Positions 43,420-51,231 of a stretch of DNA of 64,000 nt are shown here, one piece after another; the stretch's first letter is position 1; every line of letters starts with the position of its first letter. Both the position numbers and the translations under genes were made by a program. The notes below the pieces were generated by a model, which searched no databases, was not told the DNA's origin, and saw nothing but the letters and a program-made list of their open reading frames with translations. Origin of the DNA: an uncultured Pelagibacteraceae bacterium. Lineage in GTDB: Bacteria; Pseudomonadota; Alphaproteobacteria; Pelagibacterales; Pelagibacteraceae. The stretch is taken from assembly GCA_902569055.1 (NCBI GenBank), contig CACFSU010000003.1, forward strand, positions 1-64,000. The letters are read 5' to 3'.

Positions 43420-44438
43420 TTTAATCCTTCATTAATATTAAAATTATATAAGATATTCATGTTTTGAATACCTTGCCCTCCTCCACCTTTTATCAAATTA
43501 TCAATTGAGGAAAGTAAAATAACTTTATTTTTAAATTTTGTTTTACATACTGAAATCTTACAATAATTTGAGTTAATTACGTCATTAGTGCTAAGCAATG
43601 AGTTTAATTTTAAAATTTTTACAAATTTATGCTTCTTGTAAAAATTATATAAAGTTTTATGTATTTTTTTAACTTGTACTTTTTTATTTAAATCTAAATA
43701 TATGGTACTTAAAATTCCTCTAAACATTGGAGAAAGATGAGGAGTAAAAATATATTTAAATTTTTGATTAGTGTATTTGCTAATCATTTGTTCAATTTCT
43801 GAATTATGTCTATGGAAGCCAACACCATATGCACTCAATGATTCATATAAATTTTTGTCTTTGTTAACTTTATGTACGTTTCTTCCAGCTCCAGAAAATC
43901 CAGATTTAGAATCAATTATTATATTATCTATTTTTATTAATTTTTTTTTTATTAATGGAATTAAAGGAAGTAATATTGAAGTAGGATAGCATCCAGGGCA
44001 TGCAATTATCTTAAATTTCTTAATTTCTTTACCAGTAATTTCAGGTAAAGCATAAATAGCATTTTTTATCTTGCTTCGAGCTCTATGTTTTTGTTTATAC
44101 CACTTTAAATATTCTAATGCTTTTTCTAGTCTAAAATCAGCAGCTAAATCTATTAGAGTATTTTTGTTTAAAAGATGTTTAGATATATCTTGAGCTTCAC
44201 CATTTGGTAATGCTGTAAAAATTATATCAACATCTTTTAAAAATTTTTTATTAAATTTAACAATTTTAGGTAAATTTTTATTAATAAAAGATTTATCGTA
44301 ATGAGAAATATCTTTACCAACCGAAGTATTGCCACATAAATATTTTACATTGATATGACGATGTTTTATTAATAATTTTATTAATTGAACACCAATATAT
44401 CCAGTTGAACCGGCTAATAAAACGTTAAGTTTAGACAT
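43416..44438 (-). CDS. argC: N-acetyl-gamma-glutamyl-phosphate reductase
   Basis: ArgC makes N-acetylglutamate semialdehyde in arginine synthesis. It has 340 residues. The dinucleotide site is VLLAGSTGYIGVQLIKLL (about residues 6-23), the catalytic Cys is in IIACPGCYPTSILLPL (about residue 148), and the His-bearing region has YGVGFHRHNSEIEQM (about 203-217). Residues SGFSGAGRNVHK precede it. It is downstream of rplM-rpsI on the same strand, a frequent alphaproteobacterial order. Confidence 0.95.
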   Translation of the reverse strand: MSKLNVLLAGSTGYIGVQLIKLLIKHRHINVKYLCGNTSVGKDISHYDKSFINKNLPKIVKFNKKFLKDVDIIFTALPNGEAQDISKHLLNKNTLIDLAADFRLEKALEYLKWYKQKHRARSKIKNAIYALPEITGKEIKKFKIIACPGCYPTSILLPLIPLIKKKLIKIDNIIIDSKSGFSGAGRNVHKVNKDKNLYESLSAYGVGFHRHNSEIEQMISKYTNQKFKYIFTPHLSPMFRGILSTIYLDLNKKVQVKKIHKTLYNFYKKHKFVKILKLNSLLSTNDVINSNYCKISVCKTKFKNKVILLSSIDNLIKGGGGQGIQNMNILYNFNINEGLK

Positions 44439-44471
44439 TTTTTATTATAACAGTTTAAAAATAAAAAAAAA

Positions 44472-44909
44472 TTATCTTTTAGAAAATTGAAAGCTTCTTC
44501 TAGCTTTTCTTCTACCAGGTTTTTTTCTTTCTACAGCTCTTGAATCTCTGGTAGTTAATTTTTCTGTTTTTAAAGTAGCTTTAAGATTTTCGTCAAACAT
44601 TATTAAAGCTTTCGATATTCCATGAACCAATGCACCTGCTTGGCCTGTATGTCCACCACCACTAACATTGCATCTTACATCATAAGAAGTCGATTGATTA
44701 ATAATTTCAAAAGGTCTAGTGACTTGCATTTTATGGTTTTCACTTACAAAATATTTATCATAAAGTTTGCCATTTACATAAATTTTGCCTGTTCCTTTTT
44801 TTACCCAAACTTTTGCTATTGATTTTTTTCTTCTTCCTGTAGCGTATTTACTATCTTTTAAATCTATTTTTAATTTAGATTTTTTTGATGAAGTTTGAGA
44901 TAATTCCAT
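44472..44909 (-). CDS. rpsI: 30S ribosomal protein S9
   Basis: S9 contacts the anticodon loops of P-site tRNA through its C-terminal tail. The protein has 145 residues. A short Lys/Ser-rich N-terminal extension precedes the core, which begins YATGRRKKSIAKVWV (about residues 22-36) and holds VSGGGHTGQAGALVHGISKAL (residues about 83-103 only summarised here) and DSRAVERKKPGRRKARRSFQFSKR, ending in the usual basic KR. It lies 2 bp after rplM in the conserved rplM-rpsI operon. Confidence 0.97.
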   Translation of the reverse strand: MELSQTSSKKSKLKIDLKDSKYATGRRKKSIAKVWVKKGTGKIYVNGKLYDKYFVSENHKMQVTRPFEIINQSTSYDVRCNVSGGGHTGQAGALVHGISKALIMFDENLKATLKTEKLTTRDSRAVERKKPGRRKARRSFQFSKR

Positions 44910-44911
44910 AT

Positions 44912-45370
44912 TTAATTTCTTATAATATTTTTGTTATTCAAATTACTTATTTCAATTACTTTAAGATTTTGAGCTGAATGAGGATGTTTGTTCCCTGTAT
45001 AAATCTTTAATTTTGTAAGTTGTTTTTTTCCTAATACTCCAGTAGGCAACATTCTTTTAACGGCTAATTTTAATGTTTCTCCTGGTTTTTTTTTAGATAG
45101 CTTTTCTGGTGTAATTTCTTTAATACCTCCAGGATAGCCAGTATGTCTATAATATTTTTTGTTTTGAAATTTTTTTCCAGTAAATTTTATTTGCTCTATA
45201 TTTTTAACCACTACAAAATCTCCATCATCCATATGAGGAGTAAAAGTAGTTTTATTTTTTCCACGAATTATTTTTGATATTACTGTAGCAAGTCTTCCGA
45301 CAACTACATTTTTTGCATCTATTTCATACCAATCCGAGGATAACTGGTCTTTTTTCAAGAATTTTGTCAT
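44912..45370 (-). CDS. rplM: 50S ribosomal protein L13
   Basis: L13 is an early-assembly protein of the large subunit. The protein has 152 residues. The core features are WYEIDAKNVVVGRLAT (about residues 14-29), IIRGKNKTTFTPHMDDGDFVVV, RHTGYPGGIKE (about 76-86) and the AVKRMLPTGVLGKKQLTKLKIYTG segment near 100-123. It is the first gene of rplM-rpsI, with a promoter at 45381-45408 whose predicted start point lies only a few bases before the ATG. Confidence 0.97.
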   Translation of the reverse strand: MTKFLKKDQLSSDWYEIDAKNVVVGRLATVISKIIRGKNKTTFTPHMDDGDFVVVKNIEQIKFTGKKFQNKKYYRHTGYPGGIKEITPEKLSKKKPGETLKLAVKRMLPTGVLGKKQLTKLKIYTGNKHPHSAQNLKVIEISNLNNKNIIRN

Positions 45371-45380
45371 TGTGCGAGGA

Positions 45381-45408
45381 TTAATACTATTATTAATTGC
45401 AAAGTCAA
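45381..45408 (-). promoter_or_regulatory. Promoter of rplM-rpsI
   Basis: On the minus strand TTGACT (45408-45403) and TATTAA (45386-45381) are separated by 16 bp. The predicted transcription start would be near 45374, giving a leader of only a few bases before the rplM ATG at 45370. This is either a near-leaderless mRNA or a weaker upstream promoter is used. Confidence 0.5.
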
Positions 45409-45444
45409 TTTGATATTTGCCTTGTAAAATAGATCCAATATGTT

Positions 45445-45511
45445 AAAAATGAAGTGCCGATTTGATCCTATTGCGGGCATATAACTGCTAAAAAGGAATT
45501 TTTCATTTTTT
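45445..45511 (+). promoter_or_regulatory. SAM-II riboswitch (first of a tandem pair) with possible terminator
   Basis: The aptamer core spans about 45454-45497. P1 pairs GTGCC (45454-45458) with GGCAT (45476-45480). The loop GATTTGATCCTATTGC matches the SAM-II core, and the pseudoknot partner is GCTAAAAAGGA (45487-45497): TCC-GGA and GC-GC pairs. Flanking AAAAATGAA (45445-45453) and TTCATTTTT (45502-45510) are complementary and run into a T tract, so folding may control termination. SAM-II is an established S-adenosylmethionine riboswitch class in Alphaproteobacteria and marine DNA. Confidence 0.85.
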
Positions 45512-45515
45512 AATC

Positions 45516-45573
45516 GGTAGGTATTTGAACTGTATTGTGCGCCTTACATTAAGTTAAAGCACTAAAAAAGGAG
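45516..45573 (+). promoter_or_regulatory. SAM-V riboswitch (second of a tandem pair) overlapping the metY Shine-Dalgarno
   Basis: P1 is formed by GTAGG (45517-45521) and CCTTAC (45542-45547, one G-U). The loop TATTTGAACTGTATTGTGC echoes the SAM-II core upstream. GTGC (45537-45540) pairs with GCAC (45559-45562), and the conserved ACTAAAAAAGGAG strand contains the Shine-Dalgarno AAGGAG (45568-45573), 5 bp before the metY ATG. SAM binding would hide the ribosome site. SAM-V is known from Pelagibacter metY/bhmT leaders. Confidence 0.82.
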
Positions 45574-45578
45574 TAATA

Positions 45579-46907
45579 ATGAGTACAAAAAGAAATAATC
45601 CAGAAACTATAGCCATACATGGTGGAGATTACAGAAGTGATCCTACAACAAATGCTGTTGCGGTTCCTATCTATAGAACTACTTCGTATCAATTTAATAG
45701 TGTTGATCATGCGGCAAACCTCTTCGCATTAAAAGAGTTTGGTAATATTTATACAAGAATAATGAATCCAACAAATGATGTACTGGAAAAAAGAATTGCT
45801 GAACTAGAAGGTGGTTTGGCTTGTTTAACAGTATCATCTGGACAAACAGCATCAGCTTTTTCAGTGTTAAATGTTGCTCAGGCAGGAGATAATATTATTA
45901 GTTCAACTGATCTTTATGGAGGAACTGTATCTTTATTCACTCATACTTTAAGTAAGCTTGGTATTGAAATAAGATATGCGGACCCAAAAGACCCTAAAAA
46001 CTTTGAAAAAACAATAGATGATAAAACTAGAGCTTTTTATGGAGAAACTTTACCTAATCCATATCTAAGAGTATTTCCAATTAAAGAAGTTTCTGACATA
46101 GGTCGAAAATATAACATACCTTTAATAATGGACAACACTGCTGCTCCAGTAATATGTAGACCAATAGAACATGGTGCTGCTGTAGTAGTGCACTCTCTGA
46201 CAAAATATATTGGAGGACACGGCACAGCTGTAGCAGGAAGTATTGTAGATAGTGGTAATTTTGATTGGACAGCAGATCCTAAAAGACAACCATTATTTAA
46301 TAAACCTGATGCTAGTTATAAAGGAGCTATTTGGGGTAAAGTTGTACCTGAACTTACGGGAGCTAATATTCCATTTGCAGTTAGAGCTAGAGTTTGCTTA
46401 TTAAGGGATTTGGGTTCAGCTTGTTCACCAGATAATGCTTTTGCCATTATTCAAGGACTTGAAACTGTTCCTTTAAGAATGAAACAACATTGTGAAAATG
46501 CTCAAAAAGTCCTAGAGTATTTAAAAAAACATAAAGAAATAACAAGAGTAATTTATTCTACTGAACATGATAAACCTCTAGCAGACAGGGCCAAAAAATA
46601 TCTCAATGGAGGAAATGGTCCAATGATTGGAATTGAATTAAAAGGTGGTTTTGATGCTGGTAAAAAATTTATAGAATCTTTAAAAATGTTTTATCATGTA
46701 GCGAATATAGGAGATGCTAGAAGTTTAGCTATTCATCCAGCTAGTACAACTCATAGTCAATTAAATGAAGAGGAGCTTGCTGCTTCAGGAGTTACTCAAA
46801 GTTATGTTAGATTATGTATTGGTTTGGAGCATATTGATGATATTATTGAGGATTTAGATCAAGCCTTAAATAAATCATCAAAAGGTGCTTTAAAAGCTGT
46901 CAGTTAG
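45579..46907 (+). CDS. metY: O-acetylhomoserine sulfhydrylase
   Basis: MetY is a PLP enzyme that makes homocysteine directly from O-acetylhomoserine and sulfide. It has 442 residues. Recognisable parts are ETIAIHGGDYRSDP (about 9-22), the phosphate-binding SSGQTASAF (about residues 87-95), the DNTAAPVICRP segment and the PLP lysine in VVHSLTKYIGGHGTAVAG (about residue 210). The C-terminal HPASTTHSQLNEEE is typical of this subfamily. Tandem SAM-II and SAM-V riboswitches precede it, so methionine/SAM sufficiency should shut it down. It is convergent with ctaA, overlapping by 8 bp. Confidence 0.95.
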   Translation: MSTKRNNPETIAIHGGDYRSDPTTNAVAVPIYRTTSYQFNSVDHAANLFALKEFGNIYTRIMNPTNDVLEKRIAELEGGLACLTVSSGQTASAFSVLNVAQAGDNIISSTDLYGGTVSLFTHTLSKLGIEIRYADPKDPKNFEKTIDDKTRAFYGETLPNPYLRVFPIKEVSDIGRKYNIPLIMDNTAAPVICRPIEHGAAVVVHSLTKYIGGHGTAVAGSIVDSGNFDWTADPKRQPLFNKPDASYKGAIWGKVVPELTGANIPFAVRARVCLLRDLGSACSPDNAFAIIQGLETVPLRMKQHCENAQKVLEYLKKHKEITRVIYSTEHDKPLADRAKKYLNGGNGPMIGIELKGGFDAGKKFIESLKMFYHVANIGDARSLAIHPASTTHSQLNEEELAASGVTQSYVRLCIGLEHIDDIIEDLDQALNKSSKGALKAVS

Positions 46908-47910
46908 AATTTAAGTATAAGAAATAAACTGACGAACTGACTAAAAATATTGAACTTATTTGGTGCATAGATGCAATATAAATTCCTGCACCAAATATTA
47001 ATGTTAATATGCCCAATAAAATTTGAATAATCAAAAATAAACCTACAAAATTTATTGCTGGATATAAATATCTTAATTTCATTTCGTAAATTCTAAATAA
47101 AATAAAAATATAAAAAATTAATATCGCATAGGCTAAATTTCTATGCATAAATTGAACTAAAGATGGTTCACTAAATGCTGAAAGTTTAAGAATATTAATA
47201 ATTTTATTATCATCAGGAAAATACGAATTACCCATTAAAGGCCAGGAGTTATATATTTGACCGGCGTCCATTCCAGAAACAAAAGCACCAATAATAATTT
47301 GACAATATATAAAAATTAAAAAAAGAAATGCTATATAGAAATTAAACTTTTTATTTAAATTTTTTTGAATTTTCAGATTAAAAAAATTCCATAAAATTAA
47401 TGATATTATAATAAAAGCTATAATCAAATGAACTGATAATCGGAAATGACTTACATCTACTCTATCGACTAAACCACTGGAGACCATGTACCACCCAATA
47501 AATCCTTGAAAACATATTAAGAAAAAAATTAAATATAAATTAATTAACTTTTTATATCCTTCTTTAAATGTAAAAAAAATTAAAGGTATTAAATAAAATA
47601 TTCCTATAAGTCTTCCCAAAAATCTATGAGCCCATTCCCACCAAAAAATTATTTTAAACTCCTGCAATGTCATAGAATAATTTTGTTCCTTAAATTCAGG
47701 TATCTCTTTATATAAATTAAAATAATTATCCCAATCAGTAGTATTTAAAGGCGGTAAAAAACCAGAGAAAAGTTGCCACTCAGTAATTGATAAACCAGAA
47801 TCAGTTAGTCTTGTCAAACCTCCTACGATAATCATTATTGAAATAATCCAAAACATAGTGGCTAACCAAAAAGAAATATAATTTTTTATAACATTATTTT
47901 CTATGTACAT
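46900..47910 (-). CDS. ctaA: Heme A synthase (CtaA/COX15)
   Basis: CtaA oxidises the heme O methyl group to make heme A for aa3-type cytochrome oxidase. It has 336 residues and eight membrane helices. Motifs include VGGLTRLTDSGLSITEWQ (about residues 28-45), the haem-ligand His in WWEWAHRFLGRLIG (about 91-104), a second in DVSHFRLSVHL, a third in FMHRNLAYAIL, and VSGMDAGQIYNSWPLM (about 211-226). The start is 44 bp from the divergent chorismate mutase gene. Confidence 0.95.
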   Translation of the reverse strand: MYIENNVIKNYISFWLATMFWIISIMIIVGGLTRLTDSGLSITEWQLFSGFLPPLNTTDWDNYFNLYKEIPEFKEQNYSMTLQEFKIIFWWEWAHRFLGRLIGIFYLIPLIFFTFKEGYKKLINLYLIFFLICFQGFIGWYMVSSGLVDRVDVSHFRLSVHLIIAFIIISLILWNFFNLKIQKNLNKKFNFYIAFLFLIFIYCQIIIGAFVSGMDAGQIYNSWPLMGNSYFPDDNKIINILKLSAFSEPSLVQFMHRNLAYAILIFYIFILFRIYEMKLRYLYPAINFVGLFLIIQILLGILTLIFGAGIYIASMHQISSIFLVSSSVYFLYLNSN

Positions 47911-47953
47911 ACTGAAATAAATATAATAATTATACTTTAATCCAACAGAATAA

Positions 47954-48244
47954 ATGTCGCCAAAAAACTTAATTAAATTAAAAAAAATAAGAAAAAATTT
48001 AGATAAATTAGATAATTCTTTTTTAAAGTTAGTTAAAAAAAGAACTATTTTAGTAAATCAAGTTCTCAAATTAAAGGAAAATAAAAACCAAATTGTAGAC
48101 AATAAAAGAATTAAGTTCATTCTTGATCAAATAAGAAAAAAATCAATAAAAAATAAAATTGATCCTAGAATTACTAATCGAATATGGAAAAATATGATTT
48201 GGTCTTATATAAATTATGAAAGAAATAATTTTAAAAAAAAATAA
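47954..48244 (+). CDS. Chorismate mutase, type II (AroQ)
   Basis: This small all-helical enzyme turns chorismate into prephenate for phenylalanine and tyrosine. The 96-residue protein has the expected three-helix pattern: IRKNLDKLDNSFLKLVKKRTILVNQV (about residues 12-37, with the catalytic Arg and Lys), an inner loop, and the C-terminal helix ITNRIWKNMIWSYINYE (about 75-91). The length equals the family's minimal form, so it is monofunctional. It shares its stop boundary with the convergent rpmG. Confidence 0.85.
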   Translation: MSPKNLIKLKKIRKNLDKLDNSFLKLVKKRTILVNQVLKLKENKNQIVDNKRIKFILDQIRKKSIKNKIDPRITNRIWKNMIWSYINYERNNFKKK

Positions 48245-48436
48245 TTATTTACTGTGAGGTGGCAATTTTTTTTCAACAAAAATTTCATGTTTTCTTGTTG
48301 AAGGGTTATATTTTTTAGCTTTTAACTTTATCTTAGCTTTTTCTCCACCAGCAGGTTTTTTTACATAATAAAAAAAATGACTATCAGGTTTTTCCTCAGG
48401 TACTAATCTAACTTTAATATGCGTTTTTTTTGCCAT
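48245..48436 (-). CDS. rpmG: 50S ribosomal protein L33
   Basis: A 63-residue ribosomal protein. The opening MAKKTHIKVRLV and the C-terminal KKYNPSTRKHEIFVEKKL are typical L33. It lacks the CxxC zinc-binding cysteines (the C-minus form). The KKPAGGEKAKIKLKAKK middle is slightly longer than in E. coli L33. The ATG is immediately downstream of the merR stop, so it is probably on the same transcript as plsX-ihfA-merR. Confidence 0.92.
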   Translation of the reverse strand: MAKKTHIKVRLVPEEKPDSHFFYYVKKPAGGEKAKIKLKAKKYNPSTRKHEIFVEKKLPPHSK

Positions 48437-48811
48437 TTACTTATTTATTTTTAGTTCTTTTATAATTTTAGAAATCTTATTAATTTTATATTTTAAATTA
48501 GTAGCACTTATAAATTTATTTGAAATTTCGTCAAGTTCATTTGATTGCGTTGTATTTAGTAGTTTTTTAACACCTTTGATTGTCATACCTTTGTCTTTTA
48601 ATAAAAATTTAATTTTTTTTAATAAATCAATATTTTTCTGATCATAATATCTTCTATTTCCTTTTAAAATTTTTGGTTTAATTTGTTTAAATTCTTTCTC
48701 CCAAAAACGAATTGTATATGTAGAGAGAGATTTATACTTTTTATCTTTTAAATCTAGTATTTTAGCAACTTCACCAATTGTTCTATAAGCTTGTTCAGAT
48801 TTATCACTCAT
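48437..48811 (-). CDS. MerR family transcriptional regulator
   Basis: A 124-residue regulator. The start at 48811 (MSDKSEQAYRTIGEVAKILD) is chosen because it overlaps ihfA by 8 bp and begins the conserved part; a longer frame reaches 48826. The winged-helix MerR domain has TIRFWEKEFKQIKPK and RRYYDQKNIDLLKKIKFLLKDKGMTIKG (only the parts at about residues 35-90 are conserved). The C-terminal half is short and helical, with no metal-binding cysteines. The regulated target is unknown. An ihfA-merR pair after plsX is common in Alphaproteobacteria. Confidence 0.88.
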   Translation of the reverse strand: MSDKSEQAYRTIGEVAKILDLKDKKYKSLSTYTIRFWEKEFKQIKPKILKGNRRYYDQKNIDLLKKIKFLLKDKGMTIKGVKKLLNTTQSNELDEISNKFISATNLKYKINKISKIIKELKINK

Positions 48812-49100
48812 TTTTAAGGTTAACAAATTCTTTAAATTCTCTTGAAGGTTTAAATAAAACTACATTTCTCTTTGATATAATTTTTTTTTCCTTTGTTTTA
48901 GGATTTCTTCCTATTCTAGCCTTTTTTTCTCTAATAAAAAAAGTTCCAAAATTTGAAATTTTTAATTTTTTTTCTTTTTTTAAATTTTCAACTATTGTTT
49001 TAAAAAAATCTTCAATCAAATTTTCTGAAATTTTTTTAGAAAAACCAATTTGCATATAAATTAAATTAACTAAATCTTTTTTAGTTAAGTTAATTCTCAT
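48804..49100 (-). CDS. ihfA: Integration host factor alpha subunit (HU/IHF family)
   Basis: A DNA-bending protein of the HU/IHF family with 98 residues. It begins MRINLTKKDLVNLIYMQIGFSK and has the beta-arm segment ISNFGTFFIREKKARIGRNPKTKE (about residues 45-68), where the Pro that intercalates DNA is in the RNP motif, and a C-terminal FKPSREFKEFVN. Synteny between plsX and merR favours IHF alpha over HU. It lies 3 bp after plsX. The fabH gene commonly found between plsX and ihfA is absent. Confidence 0.85.
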   Translation of the reverse strand: MRINLTKKDLVNLIYMQIGFSKKISENLIEDFFKTIVENLKKEKKLKISNFGTFFIREKKARIGRNPKTKEKKIISKRNVVLFKPSREFKEFVNLKNE

Positions 49101-49102
49101 AA

Positions 49103-50101
49103 TTAAATATTATTTTTAATTTTTTCTATTAAATTACCTTTAATTATTCTACTACAAACATCAAGAGAATTCGAAAATCCAATAAAATCAATTCCTCCAT
49201 GGCTTTTAACGACAGGAGAGTCTAAGCCTATAAAAATAGCGCCATTATAAAGTCTAGGATCTAATCTTTTTTTAAATTTCTTTAAATTTGAATAATTTAA
49301 CAAAGATGTAAATTTTCCTATTAAATTTCCTCCAAGTGCATTTTTTAATTCATTAGTTATAAAGTTTGCAGTACCTTCAGCAGTTTTTAAAGCTACATTG
49401 CCTGTAAAACCATCAGAAACTATAACATTAACATCACCATTCATTAACTTATCACCTTCAATATATCCAGAAAAATTAAAATCTTTAATTTGCTTATCAT
49501 TTAAAATTTTAAAAGTTTCTTTAATTATTTCATTACCTTTTAATTCTTCTGAACCTATATTTAATAATGCAAGATTTGGAATATCAAAATACAAAGATCT
49601 ATATAATGAAGCTCCCATAATACTAAAATCAAACAAATTTTTTGAGCTACATTCTACATTAGCGCCAAGATCCAATACTACGCTCATTCCTTTTTTATTT
49701 GGCCATAAAGCTGATAATGCGGGTTTATCAATATTTTCAATCATTTTTAAATTTAACTTTGAGATTACAAGTAACGCTCCTGTGTTACCTGCCGATATAA
49801 CTATGTCTGATTCTTTGTTTTTTACACTTTCTATTGCAAGCCACATACTTGTATCTTTACCTCTTTTGGCCGCTTCTAAAGGACTGTCCTCACTATTTAC
49901 TTTGTTAAAAGTATTAATAATTTCATAATTTTTTATATTAACTTTTGTATCTATTAAACTTTCAATTTTATTTTTGTCGCCAAAAATTTTATAGTAATTG
50001 TTATCATTTGATAAATGATTATGAATAATGCCATCTATAACTTTTTTAGGTGAATTGTCACCACCCATTGCATCTACTGCAATTTTTACCATTTCAGACA
50101 T
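49103..50101 (-). CDS. plsX: Phosphate acyltransferase PlsX
   Basis: PlsX makes acyl-phosphate from acyl-ACP at the start of phospholipid synthesis. It has 332 residues. The N-terminus MVKIAVDAMGGDNSPKKVI is conserved (a start three codons later, at 50092, is possible), followed by EDSPLEAAKRGKDTSMWLA, SAGNTGALLV (about 102-111) and IVSDGFTGNVALKTAEG (about 224-240). It follows rpmF by 14 bp on the same strand (rpmF-plsX is near-universal). Confidence 0.95.
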   Translation of the reverse strand: MSEMVKIAVDAMGGDNSPKKVIDGIIHNHLSNDNNYYKIFGDKNKIESLIDTKVNIKNYEIINTFNKVNSEDSPLEAAKRGKDTSMWLAIESVKNKESDIVISAGNTGALLVISKLNLKMIENIDKPALSALWPNKKGMSVVLDLGANVECSSKNLFDFSIMGASLYRSLYFDIPNLALLNIGSEELKGNEIIKETFKILNDKQIKDFNFSGYIEGDKLMNGDVNVIVSDGFTGNVALKTAEGTANFITNELKNALGGNLIGKFTSLLNYSNLKKFKKRLDPRLYNGAIFIGLDSPVVKSHGGIDFIGFSNSLDVCSRIIKGNLIEKIKNNI

Positions 50102-50115
50102 ATAATAATTATAAT

Positions 50116-50298
50116 TTATTCTTTGGGATCTAAAATTTGACGACCTTTATACATCCCTGTTTTAAAATCTATATGATGAGAAAGTCTATACTCACCTGAT
50201 TTTTTATCTTCAACTACATTTTTAGTAGAAAATCTCATATTTTTAGACCTTCTCATTCCTGTTCTTGATGGTGTTTGTTTACGTTTTGGAACTGCCAT
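50116..50298 (-). CDS. rpmF: 50S ribosomal protein L32
   Basis: A 60-residue protein. The start [20 protein letters not shown] is the L32 signature, and the C-terminal half has [20 protein letters not shown]. It lacks the zinc CxxC pairs of some bacteria, as is usual in Alphaproteobacteria. It sits between the CBP3-like gene (2 bp upstream) and plsX. The DUF177/yceD gene usually placed just upstream is not seen. Confidence 0.95.
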   Translation of the reverse strand: MAVPKRKQTPSRTGMRRSKNMRFSTKNVVEDKKSGEYRLSHHIDFKTGMYKGRQILDPKE

Positions 50299-50300
50299 AA

Positions 50301-50771
50301 TTAGTGAGTACTTACACTTTTTAAATAAGATTTCAAAGTATTTTTTGAAAGAACTAGTTGAAAATTATCAAAATAATCAACTAAATAGTCAATATAATCA
50401 AAATTATTTAAAAATAACGAAATTTTTTTTTCTTTTTCATCGACTTTAAGTTCATTCCAGAAATGTATTTCTGAAACAATAGCATGAAAAGTATTTATAT
50501 AGTCTTTCATTTTTTTGTTTATAGATTGATCACCATAACCTATCTCTCTAATACTTAATTCTATGTGTCTAAAATTAAAATCATATATTTCCTGAAGAGT
50601 TTTTTCATTTTCAGATTTTTTAAATTCTTTTAAAAAAAAAGCAAAATGTATTAAAAATAATAGTAATCGATCAGAAAATTCATCTTGTTTTTTAATTAAT
50701 CCTTTATAAAGAATCTTATTTGTGGTTAATTTGATTAAATTATTATAAAGATTTAGATAATCAGTATCCAT
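50301..50771 (-). CDS. Ubiquinol-cytochrome c chaperone (CBP3-like)
   Basis: A 156-residue all-helical protein matching the CBP3/UQCC1 family, which helps cytochrome b and the bc1 complex assemble. Clear segments are [16 protein letters not shown] (about residues 31-46), the [23 protein letters not shown] block (about 76-98), which is the family hallmark, and the C-terminal LVDYFDNF. The GDxxI-KKMK motif is intact. It is divergent from bamE, sharing the first two bases of their starts. Confidence 0.85.
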   Translation of the reverse strand: MDTDYLNLYNNLIKLTTNKILYKGLIKKQDEFSDRLLLFLIHFAFFLKEFKKSENEKTLQEIYDFNFRHIELSIREIGYGDQSINKKMKDYINTFHAIVSEIHFWNELKVDEKEKKISLFLNNFDYIDYLVDYFDNFQLVLSKNTLKSYLKSVSTH

Positions 50772-51231
50772 GAAAAATGTATTTATACTAACTATACTAT
50801 TATTAGCAAGTTGTTCATTAAATAAAGTAGTTCAACATCATGGGGTTCATAATTTAGAAAAAAAACAAACAAAACTAAAAACGAATTATACAAATAGAAA
50901 TGATATAATTAAAATAATAGGTCCTCCATCAACAAAAAGTACATTCGATAATGATGTATATATATATATTGAGAGAAAAACTAGTAGTTCAAGTTTAACT
51001 AAATTAGGTAAAAAAAAACTTATAATTAATAACGTATTAATACTGGAAATTGATAATTCTGGAATTTTGTTAAGTAAAAAATTCTACAACAAAGAAGATA
51101 TGAATGATATTAAGTTTGACAATGATCAAACAGGAATTAATTATTCAAAAAAATCTTTTGTATATAATTTCTTGTCTTCTTTAAGACAGAAAATTGATGA
51201 TCCTCTTGGTAAAAAGAGGATCAAGAATTAA
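50770..51231 (+). CDS. bamE: Outer membrane assembly lipoprotein BamE/SmpA/OmlA
   Basis: BamE is an accessory lipoprotein of the outer-membrane beta-barrel assembly complex. It has 153 residues, with a lipoprotein signal ending LASCSLNK (lipobox Cys about residue 15). The SmpA/OmlA fold starts at about residue 40, with NDIIKIIGPPSTKSTF matching the conserved v-x-x-lG-x-P-x-x-s pattern. The second half has LEIDNSGIL and a long tail. A perfect 9-bp hairpin lies within the last codons. Confidence 0.87.
   Translation: MKNVFILTILLLASCSLNKVVQHHGVHNLEKKQTKLKTNYTNRNDIIKIIGPPSTKSTFDNDVYIYIERKTSSSSLTKLGKKKLIINNVLILEIDNSGILLSKKFYNKEDMNDIKFDNDQTGINYSKKSFVYNFLSSLRQKIDDPLGKKRIKN
51199..51222. terminator. 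Hairpin at the bamE/hppA convergent boundary
   Basis: GATCCTCTT (51199-51207) and AAGAGGATC (51214-51222) form a perfect 9-bp stem with a 6-base loop. It lies inside the last bamE codons and just past the hppA stop. No strong T run follows on either strand, so termination is plausible for hppA but not certain. Confidence 0.4.

Noticed and set aside
49398-49928. Plus-strand 176-codon frame inside plsX
   Set aside because: It is a shadow of plsX; plsX is conserved throughout this part.
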